A stretch of 39,477 nt of DNA, from assembly GCA_001803235.1 (NCBI GenBank), contig MHBL01000392.1, positions 1 through 39,477 of the forward strand. The letters run 5' to 3'. This DNA comes from Lentisphaerae bacterium RIFOXYA12_64_32. GTDB lineage: Bacteria; Verrucomicrobiota; Lentisphaeria; Oligosphaerales; YB12-FULL-65-16. Under the pieces are notes generated by a model, which was given only the letters and a program-made list of their open reading frames with translations, did not search any database and was not told the origin of the DNA. The position numbers and the translations under genes are program-made. Shown here piece after piece: positions 8,521-17,200 of this stretch; positions within the stretch are counted from its first letter, which is position 1, and each line of letters begins with the position of its first letter.

Positions 8521-9339
8521 TCACACCGCCTGGCGGCGGAAGCGGTGCGGAGTTGTCCCGACGCGTTTGGCGAAGGCTTTGATGAAGTAGTTGGCGCAGG
8601 AGAAGCCGCACTGTTCCGCGACCGCAGCCACGGACGCGTTGCTGGTGCGCAGCAGGGTCATGGCGCGCTGCAGGCGCAGTGCGGTCAGGTACTCCTTGGG
8701 TGCCACACCGGTCGCTTTCCGGAACCGGTACGCGAGCGTGGTCCGGTCAATGCCCGCGATCTCCGCAATCTGGCGAATCCCGACGTCCGGGTCCTCGGCA
8801 TTCTCCTCGATCAGGCGCTGGATCGAGCTGACCCAGTCCGACTGCTGTGCGGAGTCCGCACGGTGAGCCCGGCTGGACGCGGCCTCGACCAGCAGCCGGT
8901 ACGCGGGCACCGTGGCGCGTTTCTCGCTGTCCGCGCCAATGGCTTGCACGGCTTGCGCGAGTTCGTCGAACAGCGCGTGCGGGCACGGCCCGGAGAATGC
9001 TGGCGTTGTGTCCAGGCCCAACCCGGACACAACCAGCACCGCCGCGGGTCCGTCCAGGGTGATCCACCGGTAGCGCCAGGCTTGCTCGCCGGCGCGCAGG
9101 CAGTGCGTTGCGCCGGGCAGGAACGCGGCGGTGTGTTCCGGCGGGAACTCGTACTCCGCGTCGTCGATGCACGCCCAGCCAGCGCCCTCGACCGTCCAGA
9201 CCACGTGCACAAAGTCAAGGACCCGCTCCGGCGTGCTGTCGTCCGGGTCCAGTTCGATGCTGCCCACCGAGCGCAGCCCGAACGCAACCCCGCTCGGAAG
9301 CCGCGACAGGCGCTGATGCAGTGTCTCGTTGTATGTCAC
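8521..9339 (-). CDS. AraC-family transcriptional regulator
   Basis: A 272-residue regulator (278 if the upstream GTG at 9357 is used). The N-terminal half is a cupin-like sensing domain (FVHVVWTVEGAGWACIDD, then PPEHTAAFLPGATHCL). The C-terminal 100 residues are a typical AraC/XylS double helix-turn-helix: IRQIAEIAGIDRTTLAYRFRKATG, then SVAAVAEQCGFSCANYFIKAFAKRVG and TPHRFRR. Such proteins usually sense a sugar or small metabolite and activate neighbouring catabolic genes. The GTG at 9339 is favoured because AAAGGG lies seven bases upstream, whereas the outer GTG has no such site. It is divergent from the 4Fe-4S protein gene across a 660-base spacer. Confidence 0.9.
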   Translation of the reverse strand: MTYNETLHQRLSRLPSGVAFGLRSVGSIELDPDDSTPERVLDFVHVVWTVEGAGWACIDDAEYEFPPEHTAAFLPGATHCLRAGEQAWRYRWITLDGPAAVLVVSGLGLDTTPAFSGPCPHALFDELAQAVQAIGADSEKRATVPAYRLLVEAASSRAHRADSAQQSDWVSSIQRLIEENAEDPDVGIRQIAEIAGIDRTTLAYRFRKATGVAPKEYLTALRLQRAMTLLRTSNASVAAVAEQCGFSCANYFIKAFAKRVGTTPHRFRRQAV

Positions 9340-9755
9340 ATAAGTACCCTTTTCCACAACACAATTGCCGTTGCCTGTATGGCACAGCGAGGTGTATCTT
9401 GCTCAAAAGGTTAATTTACTGCCAGGACACGATGAACGGCAAACGCACAATCACGAATCTCGGCAAGTCCGCCGCAACCGTCGGCTACGGAGAACCTGGA
9501 GCGCCGGCGTCTCGCCGACTGCCTTCTGCTGCGAGGCGGTACCCCGCGAGCCAGGCGATCCCGAACGTTCCGGGTCACGCATCGCGGTCGCGTCGGCCGT
9601 TCGCCGGCGGGGCGCGTGCGGTGTCGTCGCGCTCCAGCCAAAGCGGTGTCGCATCCGCTGCTGGCGGATTTGCCACCGCAGTCCATATGTCGCCACTCTG
9701 CATGCACGACCCTTTTCCGCCTCCGACGCGGCGCGCCAACGTGTCACACTCCGGT

Positions 9756-9799
9756 TTCGTACTGGGCCAAGCGGGCGTGCCCGCTTGGCCCAGTACGAA
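9756..9799. repeat. Perfect 21-bp inverted repeat with 2-base loop
   Basis: Left arm 9756-9776 and right arm 9779-9799 are exact reverse complements around GT, giving a 44-base near-perfect palindrome. There is no T-run, so an intrinsic terminator is unlikely. It may be a REP-like element or a cruciform-forming site. Confidence 0.85.
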
Positions 9800-9807
9800 C
9801 GGCCACC

Positions 9808-9856
9808 GCGTGACGGGACGAGACGGCGCGCGCCGCGCCGTCTCGTCCCGTCACGC
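9808..9856. repeat. Perfect 23-bp inverted repeat with 3-base loop
   Basis: Left arm 9808-9830 and right arm 9834-9856 are exact reverse complements around CGC. It lies eight bases after the previous palindrome. The arms are unrelated in sequence to the first pair, so this is a second element and not an extension. Confidence 0.85.
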
Positions 9857-9915
9857 ATGCCCCGCAGCCTCGTCTACACGCCTCGCCTCGGCAACGACAC
9901 ACATCGGGATGGGTC

Positions 9916-9941
9916 CGGGAAGGGCCAATGGTCCTTCCCGG
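9916..9941. repeat. Imperfect hairpin upstream of the 4Fe-4S gene
   Basis: CGGGAAGG pairs with CCTTCCCG around GCCAATGGT, with further pairing of GCC and GGT in the loop. It lies about 60 bases before the start codon and could sit in the 5' leader. Confidence 0.5.
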
Positions 9942-10003
9942 CGGGGGCGCGGGGGCAGAGGCCCCGTACCCGCCCTCGTCCCGGCAACCATCGGAGCACT
10001 CAC

Positions 10004-12238
10004 ATGAACCTCGAAGCCTTGACTGCCGAAGTGAAGAAGTTGGCCTTGGGCGAAGGCGCCGACTTGGTCGGCATTGCGCCGGTGTCGCGGTACGACGGCG
10101 CGCCGCGGATGCTGACGCCGCAGGCGCACTTGCCGGAAGCCAAGTCCGTGGTCGTGATGGCCGTACATCACCCGGACGCGTCGGTCGAGTGGGGCGGCGA
10201 GCCGAACAGCAACTACCCGGGCCCGTTCCAGATCGGTATGATCCCGAAGCTGGATACCATCTGCCTGCGCATGACGCGGTTCCTGCTCGGCCGCGGCCAC
10301 ACCACCGTGCCGATGCCGTGCACGTTCTACTGGCGGCACCGTCCGCACAAGGACGTGCCGTACGCGCACGCAGCGTCGTTCAGTCACATGAACGCGTTCG
10401 TGGCCGCCGGGCTGGGCGAGTACGGCTGGCACGGCATGGTCATGTCGCCGAAGTACGGGCCGCGGCAGCGCATCATTTCGCTGGTCACCACGGCCGCGCT
10501 CGTCCCCGACCCGCTCTACCGCGGCGACCCGCTCTGCGACCGGTGCGGGCAGTGCGAGAAAGCGTGTTACGGCAAGAACTACGAGTCGCGGCACCTGCTG
10601 AAACCGGAGACGATGGGCTTCACCATTGAGGGCAAGAAGTTCGAGTACGCGAACATCAACCGCTGGCGCTGCTTCTGGGGCGAGCAGTGCCATCTGGACA
10701 TGAACCGGCTCGCCGACGAGATGGACCTGACCGAGGAGAAGATCTACGATGCGCTCGACCGCGGCGTGCCGCGCGTCTCGCACGGCGCGGCCGGGTACAT
10801 GTGCAGTTCGTTCAAGTACTGCATGGCCAAGCCGGTGCGGCGCTGGGACAAGCCGCACTCGCCCGGCCCGCGCCGCAAGAAGCCCGCGCCGACCGCGACA
10901 CCCGAGGCCATGCTGGCCGCGCTCGTCGAGCACGCGCGCCGCGCCGGTGCCGACCGCATCACCATCCAGCCGCTGTCCAAGTTCGAGTCGGTGCGCCAGA
11001 ACTTCTTTGAGGGCTTTCGCACCGACGCGCTGTTCCGCGACTTCGACCATGTGATCACCATCGGCCGTGCCGTGCCGGCGTTCTTCGGCCAGAACACACC
11101 GCTGGCCACGGCGAACCGCGGGGCCATGGCGAATATGACCGTGGGCCGGCTCATGATCGGGATCCTCGACATCACCCGGTACCTGGACGACAGCGGCCAC
11201 GACGCCATGCAGATCTGGCGCCAGGTCAACCTTGGCCCTGCCGCGGCGGTGCAGGCGGGCTGGGCGGGCGCGGACAACGGCACGCTCCTGACCGAGTCGG
11301 TCATCTGCCGCGCGCCGCTCCCGGAGCAGACGCTCGACATCTCCGGTCCGTTCGACGGCCTGGCGCCCGACGCGCTCACAACCACGGTCCGGGGCCGGCT
11401 CGGTCACGTCGACCTGCTGGGCGTTGCGGACCTCGAGACGCTCGACTCCCCGGAAGGCCGCGCCCTGCGGCAGCTCGTGCCCGACGCGCGCAGCCTCATC
11501 GCCATCGCGGCGGAATTGCCGAAGCGCGTGGTCGAACTGGCCGGGAAGCAGGAGGCGGAGTGCGGCATGTCGTACCAGTTCGTGAGCTACCAGACGATTC
11601 GTGAAACGTTCTGGGCGGCACAGGACCTGGCCACTTGGCTCACGGCCCAGGGGCACACTGCCATTCCGCTGAACAATCTCGTGCCGGACTCGGTCAGCGG
11701 CACGGCGCCGTACGTGGGTGCGTACCCTGACCTGCGCGCCCAGGCGCCGTTCGCCGCCGCCGCCGGGCTCGGTGCGATCGGTCACAACGGCATGCTGCTG
11801 ACGCCGGAGTTCGGACCGCGCCAGCGCTTCGCGTTCGTGCTGACCAGTGCGAAACTGCCCGCCACACCGTCACGCGCCAACGCAGTGAAGTGCCCCAAGG
11901 GCTGCACGCGCTGCGCCGATGCGTGCCCGGTCAACGCGCTGGACAAGACCCGCACCGCGGACGCAGCCGCTGGCACTGCGGGGACACGTGCGGTGTTCGC
12001 ACGCCAGGAGGTGCGCTGCCAGTGGGCGCGCGCGCTGGCTATGGTCGAGGGCGAAGGCGCAACGCTCTCCGGGTGGACGGTCCCGCCACTGCCCGTCCCG
12101 GACACGCTGACGGACGCGGAAAAGAAAGACGCCCTGGCCCAAAAAGACCCGCTCCAGGTCCGCTGCTACAACAGCCCGATGTACGGCAATGTCACCCTCG
12201 AACGCTGCCTCCAAGCCTGCCCGCTTGGCGGCACGTGA
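10004..12238 (+). CDS. Double-module 4Fe-4S protein (epoxyqueuosine reductase/dehalogenase-like)
   Basis: A 744-residue protein made of two related halves. Half 1 (about 1-300) has a short N-terminal helix, VSRYD, a GLGEYGWHGMVMSPKYGPRQR segment and the cluster motif C178-x2-C181-x2-C184-x3-C188. Half 2 (about 440-744) repeats this as GLGAIGHNGMLLTPEFGPRQR and C630-x3-C634-x2-C637-x3-C641-P. The GLG-x3-x-x-G-x-LL-x-P-x-x-GPR block before a ferredoxin-like cluster is typical of epoxyqueuosine reductase (QueG) and reductive dehalogenases. No signal peptide is seen, so it should be cytoplasmic. Duplicated forms exist in anaerobes, mostly uncharacterised. The start has CGGAG upstream; a long in-frame upstream extension looks non-coding. 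Corrinoid binding cannot be judged from sequence alone. Confidence 0.8.
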   Translation: MNLEALTAEVKKLALGEGADLVGIAPVSRYDGAPRMLTPQAHLPEAKSVVVMAVHHPDASVEWGGEPNSNYPGPFQIGMIPKLDTICLRMTRFLLGRGHTTVPMPCTFYWRHRPHKDVPYAHAASFSHMNAFVAAGLGEYGWHGMVMSPKYGPRQRIISLVTTAALVPDPLYRGDPLCDRCGQCEKACYGKNYESRHLLKPETMGFTIEGKKFEYANINRWRCFWGEQCHLDMNRLADEMDLTEEKIYDALDRGVPRVSHGAAGYMCSSFKYCMAKPVRRWDKPHSPGPRRKKPAPTATPEAMLAALVEHARRAGADRITIQPLSKFESVRQNFFEGFRTDALFRDFDHVITIGRAVPAFFGQNTPLATANRGAMANMTVGRLMIGILDITRYLDDSGHDAMQIWRQVNLGPAAAVQAGWAGADNGTLLTESVICRAPLPEQTLDISGPFDGLAPDALTTTVRGRLGHVDLLGVADLETLDSPEGRALRQLVPDARSLIAIAAELPKRVVELAGKQEAECGMSYQFVSYQTIRETFWAAQDLATWLTAQGHTAIPLNNLVPDSVSGTAPYVGAYPDLRAQAPFAAAAGLGAIGHNGMLLTPEFGPRQRFAFVLTSAKLPATPSRANAVKCPKGCTRCADACPVNALDKTRTADAAAGTAGTRAVFARQEVRCQWARALAMVEGEGATLSGWTVPPLPVPDTLTDAEKKDALAQKDPLQVRCYNSPMYGNVTLERCLQACPLGGT

Positions 12239-12967
12239 AGCGGGGAATGCGGGGCTGCGCGCCCCGCACCCGCGGCAAAGGGTCATTGACCCTCTGCACT
12301 CCCGACGGGTTTGCGGAGTGCGCCCGGCCCGAGCGCCGTGCACACTCCGCAAACCGCATGGGGGGCCAGGCTGGCCCATGGCAACATGGCGTCTCTGGGT
12401 TCGTAGTCCAGCCTTCAGGGCCTGTCGATCTAGCCACCTCAGATGCGCAACCATGCCCAAAGTGACCGGACCGGCGCGGTCCGGCATGCGGGAGCGAGCC
12501 CTTCGACAGGCTCAGCGTCTGCGACCGCTCCCGCCACTCTGGAAAACCTGCCGCCTCACTGAATCGACACGCCCTGAAGGCGGTCTCGGCTTTGCCCCCT
12601 TGACCGTGCGTAACCCGGACCACGTGAATCCACCGCGGCGGAGACTGCGAGCCTGGGCCGTGCCGCGCAGCGTCCCGAACAGGAACCACTCTTGCCTCGC
12701 CCCATCGCGCCAGCCACCGTCCCTCATCTGTCCCATGGTTTTGCCATCCATGATTTTGCCCACCGGCACGGTCGCGTCGGATTCTTTGCCTTTCCCGCGT
12801 CACGGACTACTTTGCTCGCCAACAGACTCAGGCGCTGGACCCGGCGCGGCGGTTCGCCGGCCGGCTTCAGCCCCTCGACACCCGACACGCAACATCCGCC
12901 CAAGCCTGCGTTCCGGTTCGGGCGTGGCCACGAACGTGGTCGGCAACACACACGGAGTACAGCACCC
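12239..12967. other. Intergenic region with several palindromes and repeat-like words
   Basis: This 729-base spacer follows the 4Fe-4S gene. It contains a 13-bp perfect inverted repeat (12308-12320 with 12343-12355), a short palindrome GGGCCA/TGGCCC near 12362-12376, a CCGGACCG/CGGTCCGG palindrome near 12466-12484, and a CCCTTCGACAGGCTCAG word near 12499-12515 that recurs in many bacterial genomes. Frames open across it have no recognisable protein content. The promoter of the SGNH hydrolase gene should lie at its right end. Confidence 0.5.
12308..12355. repeat. 13-bp perfect inverted repeat, 22-base loop
   Basis: Arms 12308-12320 and 12343-12355 are exact reverse complements. It lies about 70 bases after the stop codon of the 4Fe-4S gene. 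Without a T-run it is not a classic terminator, but it could protect the 3' end of the message. Confidence 0.7.
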
Positions 12968-14047
12968 ATGTCAGCCCAGACTCAACCGTCCCAGCCTGTT
13001 CTCACCTGGTATTCGCCCAAAGAGCCGCCCCTGCGTCTTGCCGGGTTCGCGTGGTTCGGCACCGACCGGATCTACCGGCGGCTGCCGGTGCAGACCCCGG
13101 CGCCGCTGCCGGCGTCGGTCGACGGCCTGGCCAATTCCACGGCGGGCGGCCAGATCCAGTTCCAGACCGATGCGTCCATGCTGGCCGTACGCGTCAAGCT
13201 CCGCGGCAAGGCCGGGATGGACCACATGCCGTCGACCGGTCAGTGTGGCGTCGACTGCTACCTGGGCGAGCCGGGCGCCATGCGCTACCGCAGCACGACG
13301 CGCATGGACCTCTCCAAGGACGGGTACGAACACACGCTGTGCAACGACCCGGGTTCCGGACTGCGCCAGGTCACGCTCAACATGCCGCTGTACCAAGGTG
13401 TCGAGGAGATCGAGGTGGGCGTGAACAGCGGCGCGCAGGTGCTGCCGCCCGCGGACTACGCAATGCCGGGCCGCGTCGTGGTCTACGGCACGTCCATCAC
13501 GCAGGGCGGGTGCGCGGCCCGCCCGGGCATGGCGTACACCAACATCCTCAGCCGCAAGCTGAACGTCGAGTTCATCAACCTCGGCTTCTCCGGCAGCGGC
13601 AAGGGCGAGCCCGAGGTCGCGAACGTCATCGCCCAGATCAGGGACCCGATCCTGTATCTGCTCGACTACGAAGCCAACGCCGGGCTGGACGGCATCAAGG
13701 CCACCCTGGCGCGGCTCATCGAGATCCTGCGCACCTCGCACCCCGCTACGCCGATCGTCGTGATCTCCAGAGTGCTCCCATCCGTGGACCGGTTCCAGGA
13801 GAGCGCGCGCGAAACCCGCCGCCAGGCGGTTGAGTTCCAGAAGGGCGTCGTGGACGCGCGCCGGAAGGCGGGCGACCGACACATCTCGTTTGTCAACGGC
13901 GGTCACCTCATGGGCGAGGACTTCGAGGAGTGCACCGTGGACGGTGCGCACCCGACCGATCTCGGGTTCTACCGCATGGCCGAGGCGCTCGAGCCGGTGG
14001 TCCGCCGCAACCTGTTCGGGCGGAAGGTGCGGCGAAGTAGCCAATGA
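12968..14047 (+). CDS. SGNH/GDSL hydrolase with N-terminal GxDLY-type domain
   Basis: A 359-residue esterase-like protein. The N-terminal 170 residues form a beta-sandwich domain of the GxDLY/SGNH_hydro_N type; the motif appears as GVDCYLG. The catalytic domain starts with VVVYGTSITQGG, where the serine is the nucleophile of block I, followed by NLGFSGSGKGE (block II glycine), an LLDYEANAG segment and DGAHPTDLGFYRM, whose aspartate and histidine complete the triad. Related proteins deacetylate polysaccharides or cleave small esters. No signal peptide is visible at the chosen start (MSAQTQPS), so it may be cytoplasmic. CGGAG lies 12 bases upstream. The repeated leader element begins at its stop codon. 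Confidence 0.87.
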   Translation: MSAQTQPSQPVLTWYSPKEPPLRLAGFAWFGTDRIYRRLPVQTPAPLPASVDGLANSTAGGQIQFQTDASMLAVRVKLRGKAGMDHMPSTGQCGVDCYLGEPGAMRYRSTTRMDLSKDGYEHTLCNDPGSGLRQVTLNMPLYQGVEEIEVGVNSGAQVLPPADYAMPGRVVVYGTSITQGGCAARPGMAYTNILSRKLNVEFINLGFSGSGKGEPEVANVIAQIRDPILYLLDYEANAGLDGIKATLARLIEILRTSHPATPIVVISRVLPSVDRFQESARETRRQAVEFQKGVVDARRKAGDRHISFVNGGHLMGEDFEECTVDGAHPTDLGFYRMAEALEPVVRRNLFGRKVRRSSQ

Positions 14048-14108
14048 CCCCGTTCATCTGCCACACAAGGTGGCAGGGGTCTGTGCTCCACCCATAGCTG
14101 ACGCATCG
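14043..14108 (+). repeat. Dispersed leader element, copy B
   Basis: Second copy of the element at 1-65. The hairpin is 14058-14064 with 14070-14076, with a possible extra U-G pair outside. It starts at the stop codon of the SGNH hydrolase gene and ends about 100 bases before the next start codon, so it would be transcribed if the two genes share a message. Confidence 0.65.
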
Positions 14109-14205
14109 CGTCTTTTGCGCCATTCGCACTTGCGCAACAGCAGGTTCAAGCGCTAGCTTCCTTGGCGCAACTCAACGACCGTGCCGCAAACCAGGGGACA
14201 TTCGC

Positions 14206-17200
14206 ATGGATCAGCACACTCGAATCCTCGTCGTCGGCCTGGCTGGAATCATGTTTGCGGGACTGACCTGCCGCGGCGCAGCACCAACCGTCTTCTGGGC
14301 GAGCGACCCCATCAGGCCCGGCGAGACCGTTCTCGCCTGCGGCGCCGGGTTCGGGGCTGCGCCCCAAGTCGTCGTGGGCCGACTGACGGACGAAGCGCCG
14401 GGGCAGCCGCCCGCCGCTGAACCGCCGTGGCCCGGTGACGCGCAGGCCGCGAGCGTGTTCCAGCCGAACGACGAGTCGGTCAAGTTTCTGCTGCCGTCAG
14501 GCCTGAAGACAGGCGTGTTCGCCTACCGCATCACGGCCGGCGACGGGACGATCTCCAGACTGTTGAACGTGCCGGTCCTTTGGTGGGCGCAGGGCGATCA
14601 GGGGCTGACGGCCAGCCCCGGCGGCTGGGTCCGGGCCTTCGGCAAGAACTTCTCCCTCGAGCCGGCCGCCAAGACCCGCGCCGCACTCGTTGGGCCGCGC
14701 AGCATCACGCTCGATGCGACCGAAGCCGATGGCTGGGCCGCGACGTTCGCCGTTCCGGCCGACCTGACGCCGGGCGAGTATGACCTTTACCTCCACAACG
14801 GGTTCGGCGGCAAGGCCGCCTGGTCCGGCGCCGTCCGTATCACGGTGCAGGCACCCGCCGCCTGGCCGCAGGACCGCTTCAGCGTGCTGGACTTCGGCGC
14901 CGAAGGCATGGGCAACCAGGACGACACGGCCGCGATCCGGGCAGCGCTGGCCGCGGCCCAGGCCAACGGCGGCGGTGTCGTCTGGCTGCCGCGCGGCCGG
15001 TACAAGGTCACCGACAGCCTGGTCATTCCGACGCAGACCGTGCTGCGCGGTGAGAGCCATGAGTTGACCTGCATCTTCTGGCCCGACCTCGAGAATGCGC
15101 CCCCGGCCCTGCTCAGCGGCAGCCATTCGTTCGGAATCGAAGACCTGACCTTCTACTGCACACGCTACCGCAAGTTCCTGACGGCCGACAAGACGGGCGA
15201 GACGGCCGGGAACGTCTTCTGCCGGCGCCTGGTCGTCCGCGCCGTGGTCTACCGCGGGCACCTGAAGCCGGAGGAGATCGCGCAGCGGTTCCTCGACGGC
15301 TCGCCGCACCCGCGCGGCTTCGGCGGCGGCTACTGGCTGATGGAACTGGGCGGCGCCAACGTCGAGGTCACGGACTGCGATCTGCTCTCGAGCGGCAACG
15401 TCATCAGCCTGACGCAGGGCCGCGGCGTCCGCATCGCGAACAACCGCCTGCGCGGCGGGCGCTGGGGCGGCAGCGGCGTGTTCCAGGGCGACGGCATCGT
15501 CATCGAGCACAATGAGTACCTCGGTGCGGACCTGATGACCTGGGGCGGCAGCGGCGGCAGCGGCTACGGCAACCTGCAGCACATGTACGTCGGCCACAAC
15601 ACGTACCGCATGGAGCACGGCGGCGACCGCGAGGCGATCACCTCCGATGGCGGGGGTGGCGCGTACCAGGGGCGTGAAGTGACCGCCGACGCACAGAGCA
15701 TCACCGTGCCCGCCAAGCCGGGCAAGGTCGGCTCAGGGGTGTACATCCTCGACGGCAAGGGCCAGGGCCAGTGGCGCCGGATCGTTGAGGTCGACGGCAA
15801 CCGGCTCGTCGTCGACCGGCCCTGGGATGTTATTCCGGACGCGTCCTCGGCCGTGTCGCTGACGCACCTGATGCAGCGCTGGCTGATCGTCGGCAACGAC
15901 CTGGCCGATGTCGGGGCGGTCCAGTCCTACGGCGTGTTCGTGGACTGCGTGATGGCCGACAATGTGGGGGCACGCATGTCGAGCTTTCGTTCCTGGGGCC
16001 TGACCTACGGCAAGGCCGGTCAGCCGACCTGGTACTGCCAGATGCTCGGGAACCGGATCCTGGAAGGCAACTACTACCATGGCGTCTACAATACCTGGGC
16101 GACGGAGGCCCAGATCGGCGCGCACGGCGGCGCGGCGTCAACGGAGACGGGCGGCTACCTGCTGCGGGGCGTGGTGCTGCGCCGGAACCAGTGCGAGAAC
16201 AACAGCGGCATTCACGCGACGGGCCGAGGCTGCGATGTCGTGATCGAGGGCAACTCCGTGTCGAATGCAGACAAGGGTATCCTCGTCGGCCCCGAGGCCG
16301 TGCGCGTCCTGGTTCGCGAGAACCGGTTCCAGTCCGTGCGCTATCCGCTGACCGGTGACGGCATGAAGGACGCGTGGGTCGAGCCACCCCAGCGAAGCGC
16401 CGCCATGACCGCGACCGTGCAGCAGCTTTTCCAAGACGCGGGCTTGGCGGCTGACTCGGCCGCAGACCCCACGGTGCAGGCGGCCATCCAGCGCCTGGCG
16501 GCGGCACCCGACACCGCGGGCGCTGACCAGGCCGCCGAGCTCGACGTGCTGACTGCCGTGCTGCCGAAGCTGGCGGCTTGTCCGCAACCGCTGCCCCTGG
16601 GCCGGATCGGCAAGGCCATGGGACTCGAACTCAGCTCGCCCGCCAGCGGCACACCCGCCTTCCTGGCCGCACCGGAGGGCAGCGCGACACTGGCGTTTGT
16701 CCTCACCCTGACCCGTCCGTATGCCGCCCCGTGGACGGCGGCGGTCGAGAGCCTCGATCTGCCGGAAGGATGGACCATGGCCGGCACGCCGCCGCCGGTG
16801 ACGCTCGAGCCCGGCACGCCGGCGCAACTGACCGTGTCGCTGGCCATGCCCACGGCCGCCCGCGGCCGCCACAACGTCTCATACACACTTCGGGCCGGTC
16901 CCGCGGCCGCGCCCCTGCGGCTGCGTTCCGTAGTCCCGCTGTTCGTCAGCGGCGCCGGGCCGATGGCGCACTTCGACTTCGAGAGGCTGAGCAAGGCCGG
17001 CTTCGCGAGCACGCTGGGCAACGGTTTCGATGCTTTCGTGAACGGCAAGGTCACGTGCGCACCGCAGGGCTGCGGCCGATCCGTCGCGTTCGACGGCGAA
17101 TCGTTCCTGACCGTGAGCGCGTTCGCACAGCTCTGCCCGACCGACATGACGGTCGCGTTGTGGGTCAAGCCGGCCACGCTGGCAGGCCGGCGCGGACTGG

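Larger units (their letters stand above)
9340..10003. other. Divergent intergenic region with three large palindromes
   Basis: This 664-base spacer separates the divergent AraC-type and 4Fe-4S protein genes and should contain both promoters. It is dominated by palindromes at 9756-9799, 9808-9856 and 9916-9941. No protein-coding gene is convincing: open frames cross it only because stop codons are rare at this GC content. The 4Fe-4S gene has CGGAG eight bases before its ATG. Confidence 0.6.

Noticed and set aside
9365..10003. In-frame upstream extension of the 4Fe-4S protein by about 213 residues
   Set aside because: The reading has no protein-like pattern, crosses large palindromes, and a good ribosome-binding site lies before ATG 10004.
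12192..12803. Minus-strand ORF between the 4Fe-4S and SGNH genes
   Set aside because: It is built from repeat-like words and palindromes and has no protein family features.
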